DNA of 64,000 nt from Gallionella sp. (GTDB lineage Bacteria > Pseudomonadota > Gammaproteobacteria > Burkholderiales > Gallionellaceae), in assembly GCA_030652475.1 (NCBI GenBank), contig JAUSAO010000105.1, forward strand, positions 1-64,000, read 5' to 3'. Shown piece by piece: positions 14,168 to 22,338 of this stretch (positions are counted from its first letter, which is position 1; every line of letters begins with the position of its first letter). A model generated the notes under the pieces. The model saw only the letters and a program-made list of their open reading frames with translations, did not search any database and was not told the origin of the DNA. Made by a program: the position numbers and the translations under genes.

Positions 14168-14212
14168 CTTGTAAGCGGTAGGTCGTCAGTTCGAATCCGA
14201 CAAGCGGCACCA
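14168..14212 (+). repeat. attR: tRNA-Thr 3' half, direct repeat of 6416-6460
   Basis: It matches the tRNA-Thr 3' half in 43 of 45 bases up to the CCA. No 5' tRNA half is present here, so this should be the original chromosomal 3' end displaced by integration. Confidence 0.85.
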
Positions 14213-14761
14213 ATAAATACAAGGGCTTGCAGAAATGTAGGCCTTTGTTGTTTCTGGCGTTTGAATTCGTGTAGGCATGGTGTAGGTTTTTACTGAGCAT
14301 CCGCACCGACAATACTTCCTCCTGATGTACGAGCAGTAAATCAACAACCCATCCATAACCCTAGAAAACGCAGTTAGAAAATTTCACAAAACGGATCAAG
14401 ATGTTATAGGTTTTCGTGGGTGCGAATTCATTCGCACGGAACACGTTGATTGTGCGAATGAATTCGCACCTACAAGAAGCTCAACAGCCGTTTTTAGGAT
14501 AACCCAGAATAACCCAGTCGGTTATCATCCGTAACCCATTCGCACCTCATCCGGTTACTGTAACGTTACGTCGCCGTTTCAGTGGCGTTGCGGGTGCGTT
14601 TCCTGTGCGGGTGCGTTCGGTATGCGTTCGCATGTTGTCCGCAGTTTTTGTTATACCTATCCGGGCGTATTTTAAAACCCTCCGGGCTACCCCCGTCAAA
14701 CTGTGAAAAATCGATGGAGACAGTTCCCGTCTGATTTTCTTATCGTATGACAATGAAAGGC
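14213..14761. other. Gene-free stretch with a REPIN-like inverted pair
   Basis: No convincing gene in about 550 bp. It begins with the diverged copy of the tRNA terminator. The one clear structure is at 14416-14472. Confidence 0.5.
14416..14472. repeat. REPIN-like pair of palindromic GTGCGAAT repeats
   Basis: GTGCGAATTCATTCGCAC at 14420-14437 is itself nearly palindromic, and its inverted copy lies at 14452-14469. The match extends a few bases outward (GGTGCGAA and TTCGCACC). Two REP units facing each other with a 14-bp spacer is the REPIN plan seen with RAYT transposases; no RAYT gene is in the window. Confidence 0.7.
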
Positions 14762-16303
14762 CTATGCTTCCGTGACCCCATGCTTTCGCTCCAAGTGTCG
14801 GACTTGCCGACTCGTCTGGCTGACCTGTTTGGCTTTTTGGCTTCCATCCTTGTCCGCTTTTCCGGCCTTTAGAAACGCCGGAACCACCTTGCTGCCCGAT
14901 AAGATAAAGTCGTGCTCCACTGCTATCAGCGCTTCTGTCTGTGGCACTGACAGGCATTCAATCATTCCCCGGTAAACCAGCCCAAACAACTGATCCAGCG
15001 CGATTTGATGCGTCTTGCGGGTGGTCGCATAGAGCCAGTCGGAGAGCGCCATAAAATGTGCGAATGGGCTGTCGCCCAGCAACAGGGGTAGGGCCTGCGG
15101 GAAGCGGCCGGAATTGGCGATCAGGTCCCAGTAGCGGGCAAAGCGCACCAGGCGCTGCATGGTGGTGAAGTCGATGCGATCGGTGGCGAGGATGGTGTAG
15201 GGCGCGTAAGGGGTGTAGCGCATGCCATACGAAGCTGTATGACGGATGATGTGGGTGCCGCGCAGGCGCTTGAGTACGCCGACCTGGATCTCCTGCTGCC
15301 GGAGCGCAACCAGACGGTCGAAGCCTTGCGCAAAGCTGGCCATGTCTTCGCCAGGCAGGCCGATGATGAGATCGACGTGGACATGCGCGTGGCTCTCTTC
15401 GCTTAGCCAGCGCAGGTTCTCTTCTGTTTTTGCTGTGTCCTGCTTGCGCGAGATGCGCGCCTGCACCTCGGGATTGAACGTCTGTATGCCTACCTCGAAT
15501 TGCAGCGAACCCGCAGGGAAGCGCAAGATTAGCTCTTTGAGCGGGTCGGGCAGGTGATCCGGGATCACTTCGAAATGCACGAATAACTTGTCGTCTAATC
15601 GTTCCAGAAAGAATTCAAGGATGCGCGCACTGGCCTTGATGTTCAGGTTGAAGGTGCGGTCTACAAACTTGAACTGGCGTGCGCCGCGCTCGTACAGCTT
15701 GGCCATCTCGGCCAGAAACAGGTCGAGGTCGAAGGCCCAGGCCGTCTTGTCGAGTGAGGAGAGGCAGAATTCGCATTTGAACGGGCAGCCGCGCGATGCT
15801 TCGACGTACAGGGTGCGGTTGGCGATATCGTTGTCGTCATATAGCGCATAGGGCAGTTTGATCTCGGCCAGCGCGGGCTGCAGGCCGGCGATGATCTTCT
15901 GCGCCTGCGGGCGCTTCTGCAGCAGCTCGCGGCAGAGTTTAGCAAAGCTGATGTCGCCCCAGCCGGTGATCACATAATCCGCCAGCCGCACGATTTCCTG
16001 GTGTTCGCATTCGTAACTCACTTCCGGCCCGCCCAGCACCACGATGATCTCCGGGGCGACGCACTTGAGCAGCGCCACCACACGGGTGATCTCGACCACA
16101 TTCCAGATGTAGACGCCGAAGCCGACGATCTTGGGCTGTGCAGCCAGTATCGACTCGATGACTTCTTCCGGGTTGCTTTGCAGGATGAACTCCATGATCT
16201 GCGTGTCCTGCTGGTACTCGCCCATATTGGCGGCGAGGTAACGCAAACCAAGCGAAGCATGGTGATGGCGTGCGTTGAGGGTGGCGAGAACGATGGTGGG
16301 CAT
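14762..16303 (-). CDS. B12-binding domain radical SAM protein (DUF4080 type)
   Basis: A 513-aa enzyme. The N-terminal 130 residues form a cobalamin-binding Rossmann fold (IVLATLNARHHHASLGLRYLAANM, IVGFGVYIWN, VLGGPEVSYE), followed by a radical SAM core with the cluster motif EASRGCPFKCEFCLSS (CxxxCxxC). The C-terminus carries the helical DUF4080 part (RLVRFARYWDLIANSGRFP). It should use SAM and cobalamin in an unknown methylation or rearrangement. The gene stands alone. Confidence 0.9.
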   Translation of the reverse strand: MPTIVLATLNARHHHASLGLRYLAANMGEYQQDTQIMEFILQSNPEEVIESILAAQPKIVGFGVYIWNVVEITRVVALLKCVAPEIIVVLGGPEVSYECEHQEIVRLADYVITGWGDISFAKLCRELLQKRPQAQKIIAGLQPALAEIKLPYALYDDNDIANRTLYVEASRGCPFKCEFCLSSLDKTAWAFDLDLFLAEMAKLYERGARQFKFVDRTFNLNIKASARILEFFLERLDDKLFVHFEVIPDHLPDPLKELILRFPAGSLQFEVGIQTFNPEVQARISRKQDTAKTEENLRWLSEESHAHVHVDLIIGLPGEDMASFAQGFDRLVALRQQEIQVGVLKRLRGTHIIRHTASYGMRYTPYAPYTILATDRIDFTTMQRLVRFARYWDLIANSGRFPQALPLLLGDSPFAHFMALSDWLYATTRKTHQIALDQLFGLVYRGMIECLSVPQTEALIAVEHDFILSGSKVVPAFLKAGKADKDGSQKAKQVSQTSRQVRHLERKHGVTEA

Positions 16304-16547
16304 GCGCGGACAGATGGGCTGAAGGGCTGCTATGTTACGCTAATTCCACGGCTGCTAGAATGAGTGCAGGTGACGGACTGCTCGTAGTGCGAGCCGGCGT
16401 TTTCCGGAGTTGTGCGGGGGGACACCCCTTGAGTGTATGCGGTATCGTCGGACTAGCCCTGGCAAAGAGTCGCGGCAATGAGACGCATTGCTTTTTTTCG
16501 CTCGCTCGTTACAATGCCCAAATTCAATCCTTATTCGGTGACCTGTC

Positions 16548-16829
16548 ATGCAGGAGCAAATCATCAGCCTGACCGATTTTAAAACCTCTGCCAGCCGCCT
16601 GTTGCAAGAGACGCGTGGCGGAACCAACATCATCTTGACGCAGAATGGCTCGGCGAGTGCGGTCGTGCAGGATTACGCAACTTACCGCACCCAGCAGGAT
16701 GCCTTTCTGATGCTGAAACTGATGGTTCAGGGCGAGGCCGACGCGAGTAAAGACAAGCTGACTTCGCAGGCTGAGGTGTTCAATTCGATGCGTGCCTCTT
16801 TGCGGGAGCGTCAACAGCAAAATGGCTGA
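16548..16829 (+). CDS. Phd/YefM-family antitoxin
   Basis: A 93-aa antitoxin with the Phd-type N-terminus (ISLTDFKTSASRLLQETRGGTNIILTQNGSASAVVQDYATYR), which binds its own operator, and a helical C-terminus that wraps the toxin. Its stop overlaps the following toxin start by 8 nt. It should neutralise the ParE-like toxin and repress the operon. Confidence 0.88.
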   Translation: MQEQIISLTDFKTSASRLLQETRGGTNIILTQNGSASAVVQDYATYRTQQDAFLMLKLMVQGEADASKDKLTSQAEVFNSMRASLRERQQQNG

Positions 16830-17148
16830 AACGTATCAGGTATTGTGGGCGGATACGGCACGGCAGGATTTGACAGAAATCATCGACTACATCGCACAGG
16901 ACAGCATTGGGAGTGCGCTGGCGGTTCTGGATAATCTGGAGGCCAAAGCCGCCATGCTGGGCACTTTTCCCAAACGCGGTCGTATCGTGCCGGAACTGCT
17001 GCATACCGGCATATCGCAATACCGGGAAATCATCAGCGCGCCGTGGCGCATCGTTTACCGTATTGAAAGTCAGCGCGTGCTGGTGATGGCGGTATTCGAC
17101 AGTCGCCGCGATTTGCAGGTCATTTTGCTTAACCGGCTGGCGCACTGA
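16822..17148 (+). CDS. RelE/ParE-family toxin
   Basis: A 108-aa toxin starting at ATG 16822, inside the antitoxin's last codons. It has the ParE/RelE fold signature: VLWADTARQDLTEIIDYIAQ, FPKRGRIVPELL, REIISAPWRIVYRIE and VLVMAVFDSRRD. ParE members poison gyrase and RelE members cut mRNA; the sequence alone does not decide. The longer frame from 16792 adds residues with no ribosome site and is rejected. Confidence 0.85.
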   Translation: MAETYQVLWADTARQDLTEIIDYIAQDSIGSALAVLDNLEAKAAMLGTFPKRGRIVPELLHTGISQYREIISAPWRIVYRIESQRVLVMAVFDSRRDLQVILLNRLAH

Positions 17149-17318
17149 CGGAAGGTGTGCCGCCTTTCGCTCAAAACAACGAGCGCAAGGTGCGACTATG
17201 TTTTTAGGTGAAGCCCCTTCATTCAGGAACAGGCACTTCAGTGCCCAGTGTTCCGTGGGAATGCACCAGCGGCATTGCGGTCTTATTGCCGGTCTGCCAC
17301 CGGCTAACAGGAATCATC

Positions 17319-17582
17319 ATGGAAATGAAAAAGATCAATTCAGGCAGGCTGCGTGCCATAGGCTACGATGGCCGCATCCGATTATTGCAGGTACAGCTCG
17401 ATGACGGCAGCACCTTGCAATACACGGGTGTGGGCGAGGATGCCTGGCGGCGCTTGAGCGCTTCGGGCGCGGCGTGGAGTTTTTACCGCGACAATATCGA
17501 AGAAGAGTTCGCCGCGAAGCGCGTCTCCGGCAAAGCAACCGCCACGGTGAATCCGCTCGATGACTTGTTCGGTAAACCCTGA
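17319..17582 (+). CDS. KTSC-domain protein
   Basis: An 87-aa protein. INSGRLRAIGYDGRIRLLQVQLDDGSTLQYTGVGEDAWRRLSASGAAWSFYRDNI is the KTSC domain, a small beta-barrel named for its lysyl-tRNA-synthetase C-terminal likeness. The start at 17319 follows ACAGGAATC. Role unknown; the next gene, 13 bp downstream, encodes a cysteine-cluster protein. Confidence 0.75.
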   Translation: MEMKKINSGRLRAIGYDGRIRLLQVQLDDGSTLQYTGVGEDAWRRLSASGAAWSFYRDNIEEEFAAKRVSGKATATVNPLDDLFGKP

Positions 17583-17594
17583 GGGTTTCTACCG

Positions 17595-17918
17595 ATGAAA
17601 AAAATGCAGTTTCAGGAAGTCGAGTTGCATACGCGCGCTCCCGACAAGTCGGCACACGGCACGCCCTGCAACGGTTGCGGAATATGTTGCGCAGCGGGGC
17701 CGTGTCCGGTCGCATTGGTGTTTTTGTTTCAATTCAAGGGTCAATGTCGTGCACTGTTATGGCAGGAGGAGACCCGTCGTTATCTGTGCGGTATGGTGGT
17801 GAGCCCTGATCGCTACGTGCGGCTGATCCCGGAAAAATGGCGAAAAGGTAGCGGTCGTTTCTTTGCATCGCGTATCGCAGCCGGTGCGGGATGCGATTCT
17901 TTCGCCGAAATTGAGTGA
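17595..17918 (+). CDS. Cysteine-cluster protein (YkgJ-like)
   Basis: A 107-aa protein with the motif CNGCGICCAAGPCPVAL and three further cysteines (QCRALLWQ, YLCGMV, GCDSFAEIE), which would hold a metal ion or iron-sulphur cluster as in YkgJ/CxxCxxCC proteins. No enzyme activity can be named. It follows the KTSC gene closely, probably as an operon. Confidence 0.7.
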   Translation: MKKMQFQEVELHTRAPDKSAHGTPCNGCGICCAAGPCPVALVFLFQFKGQCRALLWQEETRRYLCGMVVSPDRYVRLIPEKWRKGSGRFFASRIAAGAGCDSFAEIE

Positions 17919-17928
17919 ATAGCCTGTA

Positions 17929-18606
17929 TCAGTTGTCAGGCCGGATGCCGATCCAGATGGTGTGTCGATTGCCGCGCTTGGCCTTGTGCGACCCTACCCG
18001 TTGTTGTGTTACGGCAAAACCTGTCTTCACCATGCGTTGAGTAAAGGCGGGGTCGGCGGTGGCGGACCAGACAGTGAGTACGCCGCCCGGCTTGAGCGCA
18101 GCATAAGCATGTTTCAGCCCACGCAGGCTGTACAAGGTGCCGTTATCATCGTAAGTAAATGAACTCGGGCCATTATCCACATCCAGCATGATGGCATCGA
18201 AGCTGTTGCCCTGTTCCTGCATTACCCTGCCGACATCCTGTTCCAGTACGTGAACGCGCCCGTCATCCAGCGGAAATCCGGCAAGGTGGCCCATATAATC
18301 CCGGTTCCAGCGTACTACCGCAGGTATCAGTTCGGACACTGTTACCCGCGCACCGGAATCCGTATGGGATAGCACTGCCGCCAGGGTGAAACCGATGCCG
18401 AGACCGCCCACCAGCAGGTGCGGATTTCCCCGGCTGGCGATCTGCTTGCAAGCCAGTTCAGCGAGCACATCCTCCGAGTGATGCGCGCGGCTGTTCATCA
18501 GTTCACCCGCTTTATCCACGCGGATAGAAAACTCGTCGCCGCGCTGGTAAAGCCGCAGTGTCGTATTCGACCAGGATGCGGTGTCGATCAATGTATAGGG
18601 AAGCAT
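17929..18606 (-). CDS. Spermidine-synthase-like methyltransferase-fold protein
   Basis: A 225-aa protein with a SAM/polyamine synthase Rossmann fold: HLLVGGLGIGFTLAAVL as the glycine loop, VTVSELIPAVVRWN with its acidic residue, FDAIMLDVDNGP in the catalytic position, and LKPGGVLTVWSA. It lacks the N-terminal part of true spermidine synthases and is probably a relative of unknown substrate. The start at 18606 gives MLPYTLID; the upstream frame to 18741 overlaps the NfeD-like gene and is not needed. Confidence 0.75.
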   Translation of the reverse strand: MLPYTLIDTASWSNTTLRLYQRGDEFSIRVDKAGELMNSRAHHSEDVLAELACKQIASRGNPHLLVGGLGIGFTLAAVLSHTDSGARVTVSELIPAVVRWNRDYMGHLAGFPLDDGRVHVLEQDVGRVMQEQGNSFDAIMLDVDNGPSSFTYDDNGTLYSLRGLKHAYAALKPGGVLTVWSATADPAFTQRMVKTGFAVTQQRVGSHKAKRGNRHTIWIGIRPDN

Positions 18607-18644
18607 GATTTCTTTCGTCAGACTGCGACCGTGATTGCGTTGCC

Positions 18645-19055
18645 CTATTGGGTTGTAATGACGAGGCGACCGTATTGCACGGACTTGATGATGCCGTGGT
18701 CGGCGTCGGGCATCTCGTTTGCGGCCTTGTCGGCCAGCCACTCTTTGTCGAGGTAACTGACTCTGGCGGTACCCTCATCTATCCATTCGATCACTTCGAT
18801 GCGCTGTCCCACATCGGTCGGGGCGCTCGGCGCATCGCCGGGTCGTTTGAATTTGTGTAGCAGCCTTACGATCAGCGTGTGAACAACGGTACCCAGAATA
18901 AGCGCCGCATACTGTAATTCGCCGGATAATTCTGCATAGTCTGCGATGGCGGGATAGATGAAGGCCAGCCCGATCGCCATCAGGTATGAGGTGCCGATGG
19001 CGGATTCGGCGAGTATGAAAAGGATTCCGAATACCGACCATGAAATAAAGTCCAT
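18645..19055 (-). CDS. NfeD-family membrane protein
   Basis: A 136-aa protein with two or three membrane helices (ISWSVFGILFILAESAIG, YLMAIGLAFIYPAIADYA, LQYAALILGTVVHTLIV) and a C-terminal OB-fold domain (VGQRIEVIEWIDEGTARVSYLDKEWLAD). This is the short NfeD type that usually works with a stomatin/SPFH protein, but no SPFH gene is adjacent. It lies upstream of the methyltransferase-fold gene on the same strand. Confidence 0.75.
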   Translation of the reverse strand: MDFISWSVFGILFILAESAIGTSYLMAIGLAFIYPAIADYAELSGELQYAALILGTVVHTLIVRLLHKFKRPGDAPSAPTDVGQRIEVIEWIDEGTARVSYLDKEWLADKAANEMPDADHGIIKSVQYGRLVITTQ

Positions 19056-19206
19056 TTGTTCTCTCCTGTAAGGGCTGTCTATTATATTCGTCGCGACCGC
19101 GTATGTTATAAAACTTGCTGTGCGGGGGCTGTGACAAACAGGGTGCGCTGTTTTAGAATCCGCGATTGCAATAACGACAGGATCATTCTTTTGAAAAAAT
19201 CACCGC

Positions 19207-20457
19207 ATGAAAAATAATCAGCGGGTTGCCGTAATCGGCGGCGGGCCGGCAGGGCTGATGGCGGCCGAAGTGCTGGCACAGTCCGGTGTTTGCGTCGATC
19301 TGTACGATGCGATGCCCACGGCGGGACGCAAGTTTCTGATGGCGGGCAAGGGCGGTATGAACATCACGCACGCGGAATCGCCGGATGATTTCCTGTCGCG
19401 CTACGGTGCGCGCAGCGCCGAGATTAAACCGTTGCTCGATGCCTTCGGCCCGGATGCATTGCGCGAGTGGGTGCATGGGCTGGGTATTTCAACCTTTGTC
19501 GGCAGCTCGGGACGGGTATTCCCCGCTGATATGAAAGCGGCACCGCTGTTGCGCGCCTGGCTGCACCGTCTGCGCGAGTCCGGGGTACATTTTCACATGC
19601 GCCATCGCTGGTGCGGCTGGGATGCGCAAGCGGGTGAGAAGGCCGCGCTCTGTTTTGAAACGGCAGCAGGTCGCGTTACGGTTCAGGTCGATGCGGTGGT
19701 GCTGGCGCTGGGCGGCGGCAGCTGGGCGCGGCTGGGCTCGGATGGCGCATGGGTGTCGATGCTGGCCGCTCGCGGGATTTCGGTCGCGCCGCTCAAGCCC
19801 GCGAATTGCGGTTTCGATGTGGGCTGGAGCACGCATTTTGCTGAAAAATTTGCGGGCCATCCATTGAAGTCGGTGACGGTGAGTTTTACCGACAGCGTGG
19901 GGCGGGTGCATGCAAAACAGGGCGATGTGATGGTGACCGCAAGCGGGATTGAGGGCGGGCTGATCTATGCGCTGTCCGCCGGTTTGCGCGATGAGATCGA
20001 CGCCACTGGTAGTGTGATGATCAACATCGATCTGTTGCCCGGCAAAGACCTGGAGCGCGTTCTGGCTGAAGTGGATCATCCGCGCGGTTCGCGTTCGATG
20101 TCCAGTCATTTGCAGAGCCGTGCAGGCATCAAGGGTGTGAAGAGCGGATTGTTGCGCGAACAGTTGCCGCGTGAGTGTTTCGAACAGCCCGAAAGGCTGG
20201 CGGCCGCAATCAAGTCGCTGCCGCTGACGCTGGTCGCCGCGCGACCGCTGGACGAGGCGATCAGCAGTGCAGGCGGCGTGGTTTTCGAGGCGCTGGATGC
20301 GCATCTGATGGCGCTGCCCGGTGTGTTCTGCGCGGGCGAAATGCTGGACTGGGAAGCGCCCACCGGCGGCTATCTGCTGACAGCCTGCTTCGCCAGCGGA
20401 CGTGTCGCAGGACAAGGCGTGCTGGACTGGCTTAAAAATAATCACGATTTAGCATAA
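19207..20457 (+). CDS. HI0933-like FAD-dependent oxidoreductase (TIGR03862 type)
   Basis: A 416-aa flavoprotein with the dinucleotide fold VAVIGGGPAGLMAAEVLA at the N-terminus, GRKFLMAGKGGMNITHAE as the family motif, and a C-terminal FAD-binding end (GVFCAGEMLDWEAPTGGYLLTACFASGRVAG). The family is the HI0933/BaiN-like group of unknown reductase function. pepD starts 3 bp after its stop, suggesting an operon. Confidence 0.88.
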   Translation: MKNNQRVAVIGGGPAGLMAAEVLAQSGVCVDLYDAMPTAGRKFLMAGKGGMNITHAESPDDFLSRYGARSAEIKPLLDAFGPDALREWVHGLGISTFVGSSGRVFPADMKAAPLLRAWLHRLRESGVHFHMRHRWCGWDAQAGEKAALCFETAAGRVTVQVDAVVLALGGGSWARLGSDGAWVSMLAARGISVAPLKPANCGFDVGWSTHFAEKFAGHPLKSVTVSFTDSVGRVHAKQGDVMVTASGIEGGLIYALSAGLRDEIDATGSVMINIDLLPGKDLERVLAEVDHPRGSRSMSSHLQSRAGIKGVKSGLLREQLPRECFEQPERLAAAIKSLPLTLVAARPLDEAISSAGGVVFEALDAHLMALPGVFCAGEMLDWEAPTGGYLLTACFASGRVAGQGVLDWLKNNHDLA

Positions 20458-20460
20458 ACA

Positions 20461-21924
20461 ATGAGTACGAATTTGAAAAATCTTTATCCGCAACCGGTTT
20501 GGACGCATTTTGCGACGCTGTGCGCAATACCCCGTGCCTCGCTGCATGAGGCCGCGCTGGTCACACACCTGATCGCCTGGGCCGAGGCGCGCGGTATAAC
20601 GGCGCTGGTCGATGTTGCGGGCAACCTGATCCTGAAGAAACCCGCCAGTCCCGGCTGCGAGGCGATGCCTGGCGTGATTCTGCAAGGTCATCTCGATATG
20701 GTGTGTCAGGCCAATTCCGGCACGCAGCATGATTTTTTGCGCGATCCGGTCAACGGGGTGGTGCGCGACGGCTGGGTGGTGGCAGAAAACACCACGCTGG
20801 GCGCGGACAACGGCATAGGCGTGGCACTCGCGCTGGCAGCGCTCGAAGCGCCGGGACTGATCCATCCGCGGCTGGAGGTGTTGCTCACCGTCAACGAGGA
20901 ATCCGGCATGGATGGCGCGCGCGGGCTCCTGCCCGGCAGCTTGCAGGGCAGGACGCTGATCAATCTGGACACTGAGGAATGGGGGTATTTCTATCTCGGT
21001 TGCGCAGGCGGCGTGGATGTGGAAGTACGCCATGAGTGCGAACAGCAGGATATTCCGCCGGGCTATGCGCTGATACGGCTGGAAGTGTCCGGACTCAGTG
21101 GCGGTCACTCCGGTATCGACATCCATCTGGGGCGAGGCAATGCGATCAAGCTGCTGGCGGAAGCGCTGCGCGATTTGGCTGCGCATACCGACTTGCGTCT
21201 GATGGCATTAAAGGGCGGCACAGCGCGCAACGCGATCCCGCGCGAGGCATACGCCGTGTGCGCGCTGCCCGTTGCGATGGCGTCGAATATCGATGTATGG
21301 GTGCAGCACCGCCATGAGGCCTGGCGGACGCGCTTCAAAGAGGCCGATGCAGACGTGTCGCTGGTGTGCCAGCATTATGATGCCATGCCGGACACAGGCA
21401 TAGCACACACAGCACCGCTGCTGGCTTTTCTCGACATTGCCGTGAATGGGGTGGCGCGCGTGAGTGATGATTTTCCTGGTGTGACCGATACCTCAAGCAA
21501 TCTGGGCGTGGTTGTTCTGGAGCAAGGCGTTTTCAAGGCAACATTCAAAGTACGCTCGCTGCTGGATGAACGCGCGGATGCGCTGGCCGACAAGCTGATT
21601 TCATACGCTGTCAGCTACGGCTTGTGCGCATGGAAACACGGTGCATATCCGGGCTGGACACCGAAACCGTCATCCGGTTTACTGGCGTTGTGCCAACAGG
21701 TTTACAGCGCGCAATTCGGTCAACCTGCCCGATTGCAGGTGATTCATGCCGGACTGGAATGCGGGCTGCTCGCCGCCAGCCATCCGCATCTGGATATGAT
21801 CTCCTTCGGGCCGGATATACGCGGCGCGCATGCGCCCGGCGAGCGGGTGGAAATCGCCTCTGTCGCGCGCTGCTGGACGTTGCTCAGGGCGATATTGCAG
21901 GCGCTGGCCAAGGACGGGCCATGA
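20461..21924 (+). CDS. pepD: Aminoacyl-histidine dipeptidase (peptidase D)
   Basis: A 487-aa cytosolic M20 metallopeptidase that cleaves X-His dipeptides. Metal-ligand segments: VILQGHLDMVCQ, LGADNGIGVALALAAL, and VNEESGMDGARGL with the catalytic glutamate; the lid domain contains LSGGHSGIDIHLGRGNAIK, and a final histidine lies in VIHAGLECGLLA. Length and order match PepD. It overlaps the next gene by 4 nt (ATGA). Confidence 0.93.
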   Translation: MSTNLKNLYPQPVWTHFATLCAIPRASLHEAALVTHLIAWAEARGITALVDVAGNLILKKPASPGCEAMPGVILQGHLDMVCQANSGTQHDFLRDPVNGVVRDGWVVAENTTLGADNGIGVALALAALEAPGLIHPRLEVLLTVNEESGMDGARGLLPGSLQGRTLINLDTEEWGYFYLGCAGGVDVEVRHECEQQDIPPGYALIRLEVSGLSGGHSGIDIHLGRGNAIKLLAEALRDLAAHTDLRLMALKGGTARNAIPREAYAVCALPVAMASNIDVWVQHRHEAWRTRFKEADADVSLVCQHYDAMPDTGIAHTAPLLAFLDIAVNGVARVSDDFPGVTDTSSNLGVVVLEQGVFKATFKVRSLLDERADALADKLISYAVSYGLCAWKHGAYPGWTPKPSSGLLALCQQVYSAQFGQPARLQVIHAGLECGLLAASHPHLDMISFGPDIRGAHAPGERVEIASVARCWTLLRAILQALAKDGP

Positions 21925-22262
21925 TGCGACTCGAAAAAGCATTGCGCGCCTGGGGAACAAGCGATTTTGAGGAAGTGCTTAAACGGGAGTTGTCACAATT
22001 GCCTATGGGCTCATTGCCCCTGCAACAGGGGCTGACTGTCGGTAATTATGTGGCCGACACACCGATCAGCGCGATGATCAGCAGTGTTGTCGATTTGCAG
22101 GATGTCATACGCGTCCGGGCGGGGATTTTTTATCAGGGCGTGATCGGCGGTTGCAGTTGTACGGACGACCCCACACCCGTCAGCGAGATTAACGAGTACT
22201 GCGAAGTGCAACTGGATATCGACAAGACCAGCGCTGCAACGGCGGTTACGCTGATCGAATAA
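21921..22262 (+). CDS. Unknown 113-aa protein coupled to pepD
   Basis: A protein starting at ATG 21921, overlapping the pepD stop in ATGA, so translationally coupled. The N-terminal helix (LEKALRAWGTSDFEEVLKRELSQLPMGSLPLQQGL) is followed by strands (MISSVVDLQDVIRVRAGIFYQGVIGGCSCTDD) with a CSC motif and an acidic end (YCEVQLDID). The overall shape resembles a small beta-rich metabolic accessory domain; I do not recognise it. The frame runs upstream to 21624 but that part is antisense-like shadow of pepD. Confidence 0.65.
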   Translation: MMRLEKALRAWGTSDFEEVLKRELSQLPMGSLPLQQGLTVGNYVADTPISAMISSVVDLQDVIRVRAGIFYQGVIGGCSCTDDPTPVSEINEYCEVQLDIDKTSAATAVTLIE

Positions 22263-22338
22263 GCCTTGGGCGCACTTTTATTCTGCAACCGGTTTGGTGT
22301 TCATGCCAGTGCCACGAACACCACGGTCTTTTGTTTGA

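Larger units (their letters stand above)
6461..14212. mobile_element. Integrative element in tRNA-Thr, satellite or plasmid-like
   Basis: An element of 7.75 kb between 45-bp direct repeats of the tRNA-Thr 3' end, with a P4-type tyrosine integrase at the right end and all genes on the minus strand. Reading 5' to 3' on the minus strand it holds: integrase, HTH protein, AlpA-like regulator, a small gene, a 34-aa frame, PriCT-2/Toprim/helicase primase, a tiny gene, VRR-NUC nuclease, DUF5681 protein, three small paralogues and an HhH protein. There are no capsid, tail, portal or conjugation genes, so it is probably a phage satellite or an integrative plasmid. Base composition is GC-rich in the right part and falls in the left 1.3 kb, where the HhH gene may be cargo. 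Confidence 0.85.

Noticed and set aside
14547..14957. 136-codon minus-strand frame near the radical SAM gene end
   Set aside because: Overlaps the 3' end of a certain gene and has low-complexity sequence.
19489..20445. 318-codon minus-strand frame opposite the FAD oxidoreductase
   Set aside because: Antisense shadow rich in His, Gln and Arg with no domain.
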